From: Kalaharituber pfeilii
Taxonomy: Eukaryota > Ascomycota > Pezizomycetes > Pezizales > Pezizaceae
Direction: 5' to 3'
Length of the DNA: 64,000 bases
NCBI GenBank assembly: GCA_015179045.1
Contig: WHUZ01000048.1
Span: 62,001-126,000 of the forward strand
The translations under genes and the position numbers were made by a program. Within the stretch, counting starts at the first letter, position 1, and every line of letters begins with the position of its first letter. Below are positions 1 through 10,140 of the stretch, piece after piece. Below the pieces are notes generated by a model. It was not told the DNA's origin and did not search any database. It saw nothing but the letters and a program-made list of their open reading frames with translations.

Positions 1-290
1 ACACTTCCCTCCCAAACGCACTCTCTCTATTTGAACATCCTTCTCCAGGTATACCACGGCTGAGCTTGTCTTCTTCCCTTCCTCCAACAGCAGCGACTTG
101 CGTCTCAGCCATCTAATCCCGACAATCTTGCCGAGCTCTTTGTTTGTCTCCTCCAGCCATCTGTGGACTTTCCCTAAGTCGTTTCTCAGGGCGATTCCGT
201 GAACGACTATGCCGGTTTTCCTGGTGGTGGCGTCGGGGCTGGGTGGTCTTCTGGTTTTGGGGCTAGATGTGGTTTTTCCCAGTGGGGAAG
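1..290 (-). mobile_element. LINE family A ORF1 fragment, runs off left edge
   Basis: The minus strand encodes a segment with the motifs VVHGIALRNDLGKV, GIRWLRRKSLLLEEGKKTSS and VRLGG. The same segment, with conservative changes, occurs at 45063-45570 and 31381-31530, where it is followed directly by the family A 3' end. It is therefore the C-terminal part of a LINE ORF1 (a gag-like RNA-binding protein by position; no zinc knuckle is visible here). The upstream linker is rich in Pro and Thr, as in the 45-kb copy. Similarity stops near 290, which I take as the 5' end of this copy. Its 3' end lies outside the window. Confidence 0.75.
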
Positions 291-950
291 AGATTTTGGC
301 AGTTCGCGGCCAGCATCATGATAGCTGCACTATCCAAAGAGGTGCTGCGCTGCCACACCGGAAAAGAGGAGGTAAACTCACGTGAATGCCATGTCGCAAA
401 CATGCGTATCGGTGTTCAATTTTGGCGCCACAATGGCACATTCGACGCCTACACAGCACTTGTACACAGCGCCATCGTCGGCATGGAGTACCACCAAGTC
501 AATAGCAGATACCAAATTTTCCGACGAAGAAAGCAGAACTCATTTGTCAAGACATCTTAAAAATTCCGGAGGTTTTATCACCATACAGTAGGTATGAACT
601 TCCGCAGAAAATGAACTGTTTAGATTTGAATACCACGACAGCAGTCAACAGTTACCTTTTTCCAAAAACTGGCAAGGCCGATCATCATTTGATGTGGGAT
701 GAATCTAAGAGCAGAATGCCCAATGATTAGGAGACCGGCGAAGGGACTAATTACTATTATTACTGTAATATACCATGTCTTGTTTTATCACGTCTACTAC
801 GCACCCATGTCAAATCCACCATAAGCTTCTCCGTACGCCCCAAGCGAAGCCCTGCACAGCAAAAACCTTATTCCGAGACACACTTAGCGCATACGGGCCG
901 CCAGTTGATTTGAAGAACTAGGAGCACTTAACCGTAAAAAGCCTCAGTTT
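291..950. other. Intergenic, nothing recognised
   Basis: No coding region, RNA gene or repeat could be supported here. Short open frames at 267-591 overlap each other in two frames and have no recognisable motif. Confidence 0.5.
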
Positions 951-960
951 GATTAAGTGG

Positions 961-1010
961 GTATCGCCATAACCCTAAGGGCGGCACGCGATTAACGATT
1001 TCAAAAAAAA
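961..1010 (+). mobile_element. Ultra-short LINE family A 3'-end insertion
   Basis: About 49 bases contain only the family A terminal hairpin (ATCGCCATA...GGGCGGC...GCGAT) and a short A-run. Flanks 951-961 (gattaagtggg) and 1011-1021 (gattaagtagg) match at 10 of 11 positions and form the target-site duplication. Confidence 0.85.
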
Positions 1011-1021
1011 GATTAAGTAGG

Positions 1022-1955
1022 TTCTGACCATGAACACATGTACCATTGCAACTACTACCTATCTAACCCTATGATCCTCACGGACAGTTGCGGAATAATG
1101 CACTAGAAAAGGATTGATCACACATCCCTGAACATTAAATACATGTAAACCTAACGTGCTGGAGCAAGCATAAGCTACCCTTCACCAAAGTTGAGCTATC
1201 CTCGAGCAAGCTCCATCATTTCTACAAACCTACAGAATGAGTTCAGCAATTTCATTGAAATAGGGCATTATTTCCAGTCGCAACCGCATGTATCTCCGTT
1301 CTAAGTCCAAGATAATAACTTGCATGTCTTGCAAATGTAGGCTCTAACATTCCCAAATAGCGAGATGGAGAGCTAGCATGTCCTGCGGCTTGCATACGCA
1401 TGGTTGAGAATATATATAGCATACGGTTGCTAGCTCAGTTCAAGTTATAGCTTTTCTTTATTGTTTTTATCTAAATAGATCTTTGCTCAGTATTGAGTTT
1501 TGGAGCTAATTGTTGAGCATCAGTAACCTCTGGTTCAGTTCAATCCTTTGTAACCCGGAATGAGAGTGCTACAGCAAAAAATCGAACACTGGGAGTTTGC
1601 ACAATTTCGCCACTGCTGCCAAGACCGTCGCTGTTCCATGACTTACGTGATCACTAAAGTTTCGAAATAATACAGCCCAATTGATACACCCTAAACCTCC
1701 TCCTCACACCACCCGAACACAGAACCTCCCAAGTCCACCCTCTATACCACCATCTCGTCGGCTCACCGTTCCAGGCAGCACCCGTTCCACCAATCTTGAG
1801 CACGAAACTGCCAGCAACTGAACTGTCTTCCAGGCGTTGCCCTTTGTGATCTTACATTCAGCGGGCCCAAGGTGCACCAGCGGACAAGAACTCTTTTTTT
1901 GACCTAGGCAAAAACCAATTCCCTTGTGAATAGAGAACCTCGATTGTGCATAACA
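1022..1955. other. Intergenic / 5' flank of the 1956 gene
   Basis: No further coding region is supported. There is a TA-rich stretch near 1410-1425. Pyrimidine-rich, CCTCC-type sequence at 1690-1730 could belong to the promoter of the gene starting at 1956. Confidence 0.4.
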
Positions 1956-2873
1956 ATGCTCCCGGCCACACCAGAGGAGGACCGAGCCATTACCTTAGAC
2001 CACCCGCCCAGTACGCCTGACACTCCTTGCCCCACCTCGCTGTCAAGGGCCAGACGCCAGCAACCTTCCTCCCGCATCCCCAACGTCAGGCGAGCCCGCA
2101 CAGTTGGGCCTGGTAACAGTGGTCGACCAAGTAATGGCCCCGAGCGAAGCCACCGATACCCCACACGTCGCGTCGGCAGTTCCTATTCTGGCAGCACACC
2201 TTTGGAAGGCACCACCAGGATGCAGCGCACACCTCCGGCTACTAGTATGGTAGCTAGACTCCTGCAAGCCGCACGGTCCTTTGGAATCCTGAATGACGAG
2301 GACTCCTTCATGGCTGATATCCCTCAAGGATCCATCTCACCATCTGTTCTCGCCGGGAAACCCCCTTCGGGTTCAGTTACTAATACTCTACCCCCTCGAC
2401 CCTTACCTACCCCTACATCCGCTCCGGCTCCACCAGTTCAAATCTCCTGCGCCGTGTCCGCTCTCAACGAGATATCCAAGTCAAGAAACATCATCCCACC
2501 TGGCTACTACACACACTATCACCACATCCCTCTCCCGAGCACCACAGAGCCCATGCACCAGGTCACCTTCATCAGTTTCCTCCACTATCTTGGGATAAAC
2601 AGCTCAGATAGATGGTACACTACTACGTTGCACATGGGGCTTTTAAGACCCATGAAAACACTGCCTGTAGCGGAGCAAGGCGGGATGTATTTAAAGGAGT
2701 TGGTTCCAGGAATGGGTGCACACCTGGCAGAGGTGTGGGTGGTAAAGGGGCCAGGTGGTGAGGGTCTAGCATTGGTCTGGGACGCGCTGAGGGAGGAGGT
2801 GAGACGGAAGAAGGCTAGGGGAGAACAGGGAATGGTGGTCCTGGGGGTAATGGTCGAGGGAGGCGGGGAGTGA
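1956..2873 (+). CDS. Unrecognised protein, member 1 of a local three-gene family
   Basis: A 305-residue protein from the first ATG; upstream the frame continues only through a GTG. Residues 1-155 are rich in Pro, Ser and Arg and look disordered. The C-terminal 140 residues look folded: CAV at 165-167, PPGYYTHYHHIP at 181-192, LHMGLLRP near 225-232, LVPGMG at 249-254, VKGPGGEG at 263-270 and MVVLGVMVE at 293-301. The same motifs in the same order occur in the proteins at 5319-5921 and 7120-7641, on the other strand. I know no family with this pattern and assign no function. No signal peptide, membrane segment or intron is seen. The conserved order across divergent copies argues for a real gene. 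Confidence 0.7.
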   Translation: MLPATPEEDRAITLDHPPSTPDTPCPTSLSRARRQQPSSRIPNVRRARTVGPGNSGRPSNGPERSHRYPTRRVGSSYSGSTPLEGTTRMQRTPPATSMVARLLQAARSFGILNDEDSFMADIPQGSISPSVLAGKPPSGSVTNTLPPRPLPTPTSAPAPPVQISCAVSALNEISKSRNIIPPGYYTHYHHIPLPSTTEPMHQVTFISFLHYLGINSSDRWYTTTLHMGLLRPMKTLPVAEQGGMYLKELVPGMGAHLAEVWVVKGPGGEGLALVWDALREEVRRKKARGEQGMVVLGVMVEGGGE

Positions 2874-3929
2874 GTGGACATGCGCACCGTAAGCAAAGTA
2901 TTTGGGGTCTTTCAGATAGCAGGTTGTTGCATTTCTTGCGTTTTACCACTGGCATGGCTGTGTTACAATATTTGCCATTTCTTTTACTTTTCACGAGACA
3001 TCCCACAGTTCCCACGTCGCTTTTTCGTGTTCTCCTGCTTTTCACATTCAAATTGGAGGAAGCCGTTATTACAGCGATTGCCGGATTGATCTGCTAGCCA
3101 TCTGCACATGAGTGACGATTTCAAGTTTGCTACCCTGTCTGGATGCTTGCCCCTTGATATGTGTGAGCCATGCATCACTCTTAGCCAATGTCGCTATCCT
3201 ATGTGCTTCTGATCCCTTTTACAGAGTATTGGTGGCTATGTTGTGTACCTTCGTAGATTTCCAACTGTATATACAGCTTTGTATCGTCCAGCAGGGACCG
3301 CATTTAACAGCGAGGGTATTCTGCTACCGGCCTTCGGACCCTCATAAGTAAGGCCGCGACATCAAAGGAAGGTAGGCTGCAGGAAAAAAAGAAAGAAGAA
3401 ATCAGGGATGCATACAAGCTGGATAACCCAACAAAAAAAAAACAAAAAAAAAAAACATGGGATTACCCTGAATAACGTTTGAGCGGCCTCCCGCGTTGGA
3501 GTACATCTCCTAAGGTCGGGTCAGGACATTAATCAAAATTCAGTAATAAACAATCCCAGGCTGCCACAGCAATGCACGGCAGATTCAACGCAAACTCGAG
3601 ATCTCAGGGAAGTGACATTCACAGCGATCTCTGCCGGCAATTGGCAGTAAGTCTCAACCTGCGAGAGCAAGACCCTATTTGTTCTGCTCAGCGGCAAATC
3701 GAGATACGATACGCTCTCCACTTCTCAATGCTGGACGCCTAGCCTCCTTTATGTACTTGTTAGTCAAATCCTTAAAAGGCCTCACCTCCCTGCGCATTAA
3801 TAATCCGGCGTCTTTTTTTTCTAAAAAAATTGCACCTGGCAGAGCAGACTCTTCACCCTAACAAGCCCCTGCCGCCACAACGGATTCCCCACGGGATCGG
3901 ATCATATGCGCAGCCGGACCTCAAAGCCG
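2874..3929. other. Intergenic
   Basis: Overlapping short frames on both strands show no motif. There is an A-rich tract at about 3430-3455 (two A-runs split by C), and an orphan poly(A) of a decayed retroposon is possible. No gene is supported. Confidence 0.4.
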
Positions 3930-4154
3930 TGATACCTCAGGAAGTTTGCTACACTCCAAGTGCAGGCTCAAGCGGGGTTTTATAATCCGGCGCAGAATGT
4001 CGCGCTGGACAATCTCGAGCCGATGGATTTGCCTGACGAGAATGCCCCACAAGGGTATCACCAGGTGCTGGACGGGGATGTCTCACGGGTAAAGCGTATC
4101 CCCAGTCGCCTGGAGTATGCGGCATTCCGTGGCAGAATTGTGAGAGTCAGGTGA
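3930..4154 (+). CDS. Possible small hypothetical ORF or exon
   Basis: An open frame ending in TGA at 4154 encodes roughly 65-70 residues with balanced composition, including the segments NPAQNVALDNLEP and DENAPQGYHQVLDGDV. Its codon use is less AT-biased than its surroundings. I recognise no domain, see no ATG with good context and find no splice partner. It may be an exon remnant of a lost gene. Confidence 0.2.
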
Positions 4155-4940
4155 TCTATTCAGAGTAGAGGTCCTAAGCACAGTTAATGCGACGGGGGTG
4201 GCGGGAAATGTTTGCACCCAGAGTCGGTATATACGAATGGGCAAAACGGGTGAATGGGAAATGCGAATGTTGTGCTGTTGGTTTTTGCGGATTTCGTTCC
4301 CCCCTGGGAGTGAAAAAGGAATTTGTGGCGACTGTAGGAATAACACATAGGCTGACAAATGGAATAATTGGGATTGCGCGGATAGAAAAGCAACGCCTGT
4401 CGACCGACTCAGGAGAGCAATGAGGAATACAGAGGGTGAACTGGGGCTATGTTGTGTAAAAGGACATCAGAGCATTCAGTTATATATATATACACATCTA
4501 TATATTTTTCATGACCCGTATGCAGCCTTTCTGGACGATGATGGACATATGTCGTAGCGTGTATTCAGATTAGGTTATAAGAGAGCTCGGGTGCGGGATG
4601 GCCGTCCGTCCACATACTTTAAAGTTTTGCAACGAACCTCTGCGGTAGATAGATTCTCGTCGCTCTTAGCGTGTATCGCACCAACATGCACATTACTACC
4701 ATTGCAGATGAACGTTTCCTTGTCCCAAGTTACGACACCTACGTATTCAAGCTCGACCCATACTTAGTCGGCTATTAACTAACCTGCATCAACTGGACAT
4801 GTACTTGATACTAGTACCCGTATGCAACATCACCTGTCTTCTCAACACGCAGAAGGACATCACAGCGATATCCCGCTGTAGCTAGATAACGGCCTAACAG
4901 AAACGTTCAATCGACATACTGGAGAATCTTGCATAGCAAT
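4155..4940. other. Intergenic with TA microsatellite
   Basis: A TA-rich microsatellite lies at about 4478-4506. No coding sequence or RNA gene is supported. Confidence 0.4.
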
Positions 4941-4953
4941 AACAATAGAAATG

Positions 4954-5118
4954 TAAGAGGAAACAGGGTTGTTTTTGTTCTAGTTATATAGGGGACGTTT
5001 ATGTAGGTAGTTGCACAGGTGCCTGTCTCCGGGCCATAAGGACTTCGATCCAGGGACCCTGCCATGGCGAACAGCTGCAAGCGGGGTTACGTGATAATAA
5101 AAAAAAAAAAAAAAAAAA
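4954..5118 (+). mobile_element. Non-LTR family B insertion (165 bp) with TSD
   Basis: It ends with the family B 3' end (GCCTGTCTCCGGGC, CAGGGACCCTGCCATGG, AGCTGCAAGCGGGGTTACGTGAT) and poly(A). The flanks 4941-4953 and 5119-5131 both read aacaatagaaatg, a 13-bp target-site duplication. No coding sequence is present, so it is a 5'-truncated copy. Confidence 0.85.
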
Positions 5119-5318
5119 AACAATAGAAATGCTGTGACGTGCTAGCCCATCGTACCATCATATAGGTCCCTCCCACCAGCCTTTTCATAGTGTGTTATCC
5201 AAGTATCGAGCTAATGACATGCTAGAAGCAAGATAAAAGAGGTAATTTCAAACAATTTTCTGGTATTCCCACCGTTTATGATAAGCCTTTTGCCTTCCGT
5301 TCTATCCTCCTACGCCGT

Positions 5319-5921
5319 TTAAAGTCCTGAGGTCTGCTCCTCATCCCCTTGATTTTCAATTCTCACTCCGACCAAAATTCCCTGTCCTGCCCCTTTCCCT
5401 ATTTCAATAGCTGTCTTTCTGATCGTTGCCCATAACTCCATCAGGCCCTCGCCAGAGGGTCCCTTTATCTCTGTTATGGGGCCGATCGGTGCCATTCCTG
5501 GAACTATATCTGTCATTGGTGTATTGGACTCCTCGGCAAGAGAGATGTTCTGTTTCTCTTGTAGCAATCCGACCTTCATCCGAATGCTCGGGGTGTAGTA
5601 CTCATAGCCAATCCTCTTAACGAACTCTTCGAAGTGGGTTCCGAAGGGGATCTTATGCAGGCTAGTCCATACTCCGCATGCAGCAGTACAGTTTGGGGGA
5701 ACAAACATCACTGCACACAATACAGACTCGGAGTTGACATCCACAGCATCCCACATACATTTTCTCCTTGGCCGAGGATCCGGACTAGCGGAGTGAGTAA
5801 AGATGTATCTGGGGCTCCCATCATCCTGACTGCCAATACAGTTGATGTTACCCATTGCTAATCGCCGAGCCTGGTTCTTAATCTGCAAGGGACCGAGCGT
5901 CAGAAATTCATCTTCATACAC
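5319..5921 (-). CDS. Unrecognised protein, member 2 of a local three-gene family
   Basis: About 200 codons. CAVMF lies at 69-73, VGLL at 117-120, TDIVPGM at 137-143, KGPSGEG at 153-159 and GILVGVRIE at 181-189, the same order as in the genes at 1956-2873 and 7120-7641. The histidine-rich motif is degenerate (LHKIP instead of HYHHIP). The 5' end is unresolved. An acceptor-like CTATAG directly precedes 5921, and a donor-like GTAAGT lies about 40 bases further upstream on the minus strand. However, the exon upstream of that hits a stop before any ATG. The first ATG within the frame is at 5855, giving 178 residues. Function is unknown. Confidence 0.65.
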   Translation of the reverse strand: MYEDEFLTLGPLQIKNQARRLAMGNINCIGSQDDGSPRYIFTHSASPDPRPRRKCMWDAVDVNSESVLCAVMFVPPNCTAACGVWTSLHKIPFGTHFEEFVKRIGYEYYTPSIRMKVGLLQEKQNISLAEESNTPMTDIVPGMAPIGPITEIKGPSGEGLMELWATIRKTAIEIGKGAGQGILVGVRIENQGDEEQTSGL

Positions 5922-6213
5922 CTATAGCAAAGTCAGGTTTAACACGACTCGGGGAGGCTACTTACAGATGAAATTCCCTGACGCTTGGACGTTGTTATAT
6001 TTGACCACGATCGTGCTCAGGAGCTGGCTAATAACAACGAAGTATCAGACGACGGCAGTTTCAGGTTGAATATAGTACGGGTGCTGGCTCTAGGGCTTCA
6101 GTGGCTCTTGGTGGACCGGGATCGGACTAGAAGTGGACACAGCTGGCCTGTCCTGTGTCTTGCAAGGCCTGAGGTTTGGCGAAGTTCTCCTTTGTCAATG
6201 ACGGTGCATGTGA

Positions 6214-6271
6214 TTTTTTTTTTTTTTTTTATTTCATTAATCGCATGCCGCCTCGAAGGCTATGGCGAAGG
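6214..6271 (-). mobile_element. Ultra-short LINE family A 3'-end insertion
   Basis: 58 bp: T17 followed by the reverse complement of the family A hairpin only. The flanks 6203-6213 and 6272-6282 are identical (ggtgcatgtga), an 11-bp duplication. The stem reads GCCT-TCG-AGGC, a paired variant of the more common GCCC/GGGC stem. Confidence 0.9.
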
Positions 6272-6561
6272 GGTGCATGTGAGTTGGACAAGTTCATAAG
6301 CCTGACCCTTAGTTGTCACCTGCTATCCTTCCCGTCAAGTAGAATACCCCAGAGTCAACCGTGTTGGAAATTCGCCGAAACTATTCACAACAACCTTCGG
6401 GCCGTCAGTCTGGGAAAAAATCTTCCGTGCTTCGAACATAAAATTTCTTTCTTGGCAACCTCGGTGGACGACTTTGTCATGTTTCCGATCATACCCACTA
6501 CTAGTTATATTATCGGGTTTATAATCCACTCAATCGTGGACAGATCGGCCTATCGGCTTTG

Positions 6562-6657
6562 CAAAGCCTGTCTCCGGGCTTTGAGGGTTCAGACCCAGGG
6601 GCCCTACCATGGCGAATAGCTGCATGCGGGGTCATGTGATATATAAAAAAAAAAAAA
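6562..6657 (+). mobile_element. Short family B 3'-end insertion
   Basis: 96 bp running from GCAAAGCCTGTCTCCGGGCT to poly(A). The flanks 6552-6561 and 6658-6667 are identical (atcggctttg), a 10-bp target-site duplication. Confidence 0.85.
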
Positions 6658-6667
6658 ATCGGCTTTG

Positions 6668-7119
6668 AAAATTATTATGGCGCTCTATCACTTAACTGCC
6701 GCAAGAGTGTTTCTTTCTGTTTTTGATTATAACGGATTTGTAGACCTCTTGTTTCGCAGTATAAAGCAAATCAGGAGACTAAGTAAAAATCCTCTCATAG
6801 TCGGGTCTCGACCCGGCACGTTCGTTGCTTGCGGCGAGCTAACAGCAGATCTTTCACAAATATGCAACATAAGAATGCTTTAGCAGTATACCACTGGAAA
6901 GAAATTTGATATATCTATATCATCGTTCTAAGACAAACATATAACTTTTCGAAACCGCAAATATTTTCCTTCATGCCATTCGGGTAGATAATCCAGTAGT
7001 GGCTGTCAAAAGCTGTTGTAAAATGTTTTAACAGAATACCCCCTTCATATCCTACATTCAAGGCCACTCTCCAAAGTCAACCATGCTGACCGTGCAGAAA
7101 CTTAGTTCGGTGCCATTGC
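6668..7119. other. Intergenic, 3' flank of the 7120 gene
   Basis: AT-rich sequence without a supported gene. Confidence 0.4.
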
Positions 7120-7641
7120 TTACAAGGCCATCCACGTCCTTGAAGGCCTCTTGTGCACTTCCACCCCGACGACCACCATGGTATTTCTCCCTGTCCCTGT
7201 AGGGTCATTCTCCATAGCCCTCAATACCACCTTGACCTTGTCCCAGATCTCTTCAAACTTCTCAGCCTCATCTAGACCCGTGACCTCTACAACCTGATCC
7301 TGCGTGCAGCCCATTTTAGGCACAATGTCTGTCATGCTACTTGCCTCTTCTCCCTGTAGGACCCCGAAGCGCAACTTTTCGATATCACTCCTTGTGTTTA
7401 GGTGAAGGCGTTGCCATAGGGTTTCCAATGAGAGACCGTAAGGGAGGTGGTAGTGAGCTGTGTATGCACCAGGACCGAGAAGACGTGTGGCGACGTCTGC
7501 TGGGGGAGTAGAAACAGCAAAACAGACAATTACATTGGATGACGCACCAATATGCGCCGCAGGAAGTTTAACCGGTTGACCGGAGGATGCTTCAGACCCT
7601 GTAGCGATTCCCGACTTGCTCTGCTTTCCTTCTTTTACCAT
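7120..7641 (-). CDS. Unrecognised protein, member 3 of a local three-gene family
   Basis: 173 residues from an ATG at 7641. CFAV is at 40-43, GPGAYTAHYHLP at 56-67, LRFGVLQ at 90-96, MTDIVPKMG at 103-111, VTGLDEAE at 120-127 and MVVVGVEV at 155-162. Order and spacing match the genes at 1956-2873 and 5319-5921. It is the shortest member and mostly lacks the disordered N-terminal extension, so it best outlines the core domain. It is a single exon with no signal peptide or membrane segment. A family B tail has inserted about 145 bp upstream of its start. Function is unknown. Confidence 0.7.
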   Translation of the reverse strand: MVKEGKQSKSGIATGSEASSGQPVKLPAAHIGASSNVIVCFAVSTPPADVATRLLGPGAYTAHYHLPYGLSLETLWQRLHLNTRSDIEKLRFGVLQGEEASSMTDIVPKMGCTQDQVVEVTGLDEAEKFEEIWDKVKVVLRAMENDPTGTGRNTMVVVGVEVHKRPSRTWMAL

Positions 7642-7786
7642 TGTTTCCAGTCAGTTGTCAATGCTTGATTTCAGGAGATGAATCCTCTGCGATCCTTGCA
7701 AATATTCGCCCTTGAGAGATAAACCTATTATGTGGTGGCTTTGTAGTTGAATACGTTCCGTTCGTGTGAAGCTAAGGGTTAAGGAT

Positions 7787-7829
7787 ACAAGCGGGGTTAT
7801 GTGATTTAAAAAAAAAAAAAAAAATAAAA
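7787..7829 (+). mobile_element. Ultra-short family B 3'-end insertion (43 bp)
   Basis: It carries only about 20 bases of the family B 3' end (ACAAGCGGGGTTATGTGATT) plus an A-run. The flanks 7773-7786 and 7830-7843 are identical (taagggttaaggat), a 14-bp duplication. This is the smallest clear insertion in the window. It lies in the probable promoter region of the gene at 7120-7641. Confidence 0.9.
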
Positions 7830-8049
7830 TAAGGGTTAAGGATTTTGTGTCCAGTCCGCCCGGATTTACTTGGTATTTATACTTGCAAGACAAGATCGCC
7901 CCTATGGCCATAAATGGAGCAAGTCATTAATTATGTTTTTAGTACCAGCGTTGTTTCAACTGAATTTCTTGACTACTTATGACCACACAACTTAAGGCGC
8001 AATCCACATAGTGGCCCTGAAAGGGGTATATAAGGCCATCTCAGCCTTA

Positions 8050-8560
8050 AGAGTCAGAAACGAGACCAAGACTCACCCCGGGAGGTGACGGGGTAGACTC
8101 TACTATGGCGTGGCCAAAGCAAGGAGAGCTGCCGAAAGGAACAGACTAAACATATCGTATAGGCCACTACGCAGACTAGGCAATAGGGTCGCAACGTTAG
8201 CCGGCATCCTTGTGGGCAAAGGCCTCCGGCACTGGAAATTCAAGGTCGGCACAGCCGACAGCCCGGAATGCCGGTGGTGCGGCGAAGCCGAAGAAACGAC
8301 CCAACACATACTGTCCCAATGCAGAGTCTGGAAGCAGAGATGCCCAAGGGGCGAGGACGGATTGTGCAGACCCTTGAATGACCAAGACGAAGGAGGGGAC
8401 CTCGGGGGAGTGACGGAAATCTTGGAATGGGCGAGGGGTTAGTCCCCGGGAACGGACCCGCGATGGCCACTTATAAGCCTTGTTCCTATTACCTCTTCAT
8501 TTACTTCTATTCTTTCGTACTTGTACTTTGTTTTGATGTAACTAGACCTCGCCATAGCCC
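8050..8560 (+). mobile_element. LINE family A ORF2 C-terminus, 3' end cut
   Basis: The frame 8110-8442 encodes the C-terminal zinc-binding region of a LINE reverse transcriptase: ECRWCGEAEETTQHILSQC (a C-x2-C-x8-H-x4-C pattern), then ILEWARG and stop. Upstream residues (ERNRLNISYRPLRRLGNRV) match the minus-strand copy at 30859-31000. The 3' UTR is recognisable up to CCTCGCCATAGCCC near 8560, where similarity breaks off in the middle of the terminal hairpin and no poly(A) follows. Confidence 0.75.
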
Positions 8561-8599
8561 TCACTGTCACCGGTCATCTTCCTCATCTTCATGGCACCC

Positions 8600-9060
8600 A
8601 CCATTGAGAAGATGGAGAGAAGGCTGAGGGGGGTGGCGATGGGGCGGAGGTAGAAGTGCCATCGTATGTTGACGACCTGGCAGCAACGATCCTAGAGTGG
8701 CACGGGTACTGGGATATGGGGCGGCTCAGGGAGAAAGTGAAGGTGGCGATGGCGGAGGTGGCGGAGGAAGACCAGATCCCGCTGGAGGAGTCGAAGTGGG
8801 AGATGATAACCTTCGGGGTGGGAAGGAGGTTTTTTTTTTTTTTTTTTATTTCATTACTCGCATGCCGCCTGACAGGCTATGGCGAGGGTTTTATAAACTA
8901 AAGCTACCTAAAACAAGGAAAGTAACTTAGATACAGGTGTGCCCCGAGGTGAATCTCCGTGGTTCGGAGAGAGAGAGATGTCCGAGCCTGCCTAACTCCT
9001 TCCTCTGTTCGGCTCGTGTGGGAAGGAGGTGGAAGAAAGAGGGGGAGATGCTAAAGTGGT
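8600..9060 (+). mobile_element. LINE reverse transcriptase fragment, interrupted
   Basis: 8656-8830 encodes PSYVDDLAATILEWHG, with the YVDD catalytic motif of reverse transcriptases, then a helical segment and WEMITFGVGRR. The frame resumes after the insertion at 8831-9017 and its duplicated 13-bp target, continuing WKKEGEMLKW to about 9060. Before the insertion this was one continuous RT segment. An in-frame stop at about 8651 shows it is dead. Confidence 0.65.
8831..9017 (-). mobile_element. LINE family A 3'-end insertion into the RT fragment
   Basis: 187 bp on the minus strand: T-run, hairpin (GCCTG-T-CAGGC stem) and 3' UTR. The flanks 8818-8830 and 9018-9030 are identical (gtgggaaggaggt), 13 bp. 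Confidence 0.9.
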
Positions 9061-9400
9061 CTCAGCAATCCAAGGAGTTGCAGCAAACTTCAATATACCT
9101 GAGCACGGCACCACTAAGGTGGCCGAAACCCTGTGGAAGTACTATTACCAAGGCTTCCGTTACGGCGTCCAGCAACGACTCAATGCCATCTCAGCACAAA
9201 CCGTAACTCAGGGAAGTACCCAAGTAACGGAAAGTTCCAAGGCCCCGAAAGTTGCAGATCCAGCCCCATTTGATGGAACCAGAGAGAGGTTTAAGGAGTT
9301 TGTCACTCAGTTACACCTCGTCTTCAACGCCGACCCATCCCGCTATGACAGTGATACCAAGAAACTCTCCTACGGTAAGGAGTTGAGATTGAGGTTATGA
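9045..9400 (+). mobile_element. Ty3/gypsy-type gag fragment
   Basis: The frame 9050-9400 encodes a segment with the capsid-like motif DPAPFDGTRERFKEFVTQL and DPSRYDSDTKKLSYGKEL, the usual start of gypsy-type fungal Gag. It is cut at about 9385, after which the sequence becomes unrelated and then extremely AT-rich. No protease, RT or LTR from this element is seen nearby. Confidence 0.6.
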
Positions 9401-9616
9401 GCAAGACCTGTGATGATCAAGATTGTAGTGAATTCTTCATTTTTGTTTTCATTTTCATTTTCTGGCATCCTAGTTCTCAATTCTATTTCCTTTATAACCG
9501 CTGAACCGCTACCTGCGAGCCTCTTCTGTCAAGCCTCTGTCATTCAACGCTTGCGAAACTACTGTTACCTTGAACCGGTCGTATCCCTAGCAGCACGCGC
9601 CTACCGCCACGCGTGA

Positions 9617-10140
9617 CAATTACTTTATTAGTACAATTATTTCTATCATTAAATATACTATAGATATTAATTTAGAAACTAATACATATAGTAGTAATAG
9701 TAGTTTACTATTTATAAAATAATATTATTTTCAAGCAATACTTTTAGATATAGAATTTTAGTTTAAATAGTATTATTATACATTTACTATTACTTCTTAT
9801 AACTAGTTTATAATATATTATAAGTAGTATTTATAAATATTACTATTAAATAAGTAAAGCAATAATAAATTAATAAAATATATTAAATTTATATAAGTTA
9901 AAATAGTAAAATAAATTATATACTTGAAATATAAAAATTTTATAAATAAGAAATTAAAATTTAAATATATTATATTAAGAAAAAAATATATAATATATAT
10001 TACTATAAAATATAATATAAATAAGCTTTTTATACTATTATTTAAAAAAACTTAAACTTAATATATTATATAAATTTTTAAATACTTTTAAAGTTATATA
10101 TTTACTATTATTAATATTTTAATTTAATTAATTTACTTCA
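9617..10140. repeat. Extremely AT-rich block
   Basis: About 520 bp consist almost entirely of A and T, with very few G or C and many TATTA/TAATA words. It begins sharply after the gag debris and ends at normal-composition DNA near 10140. Repeat-induced point mutation of transposon sequence would explain it, but no ancestor can be recognised. Confidence 0.7.
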
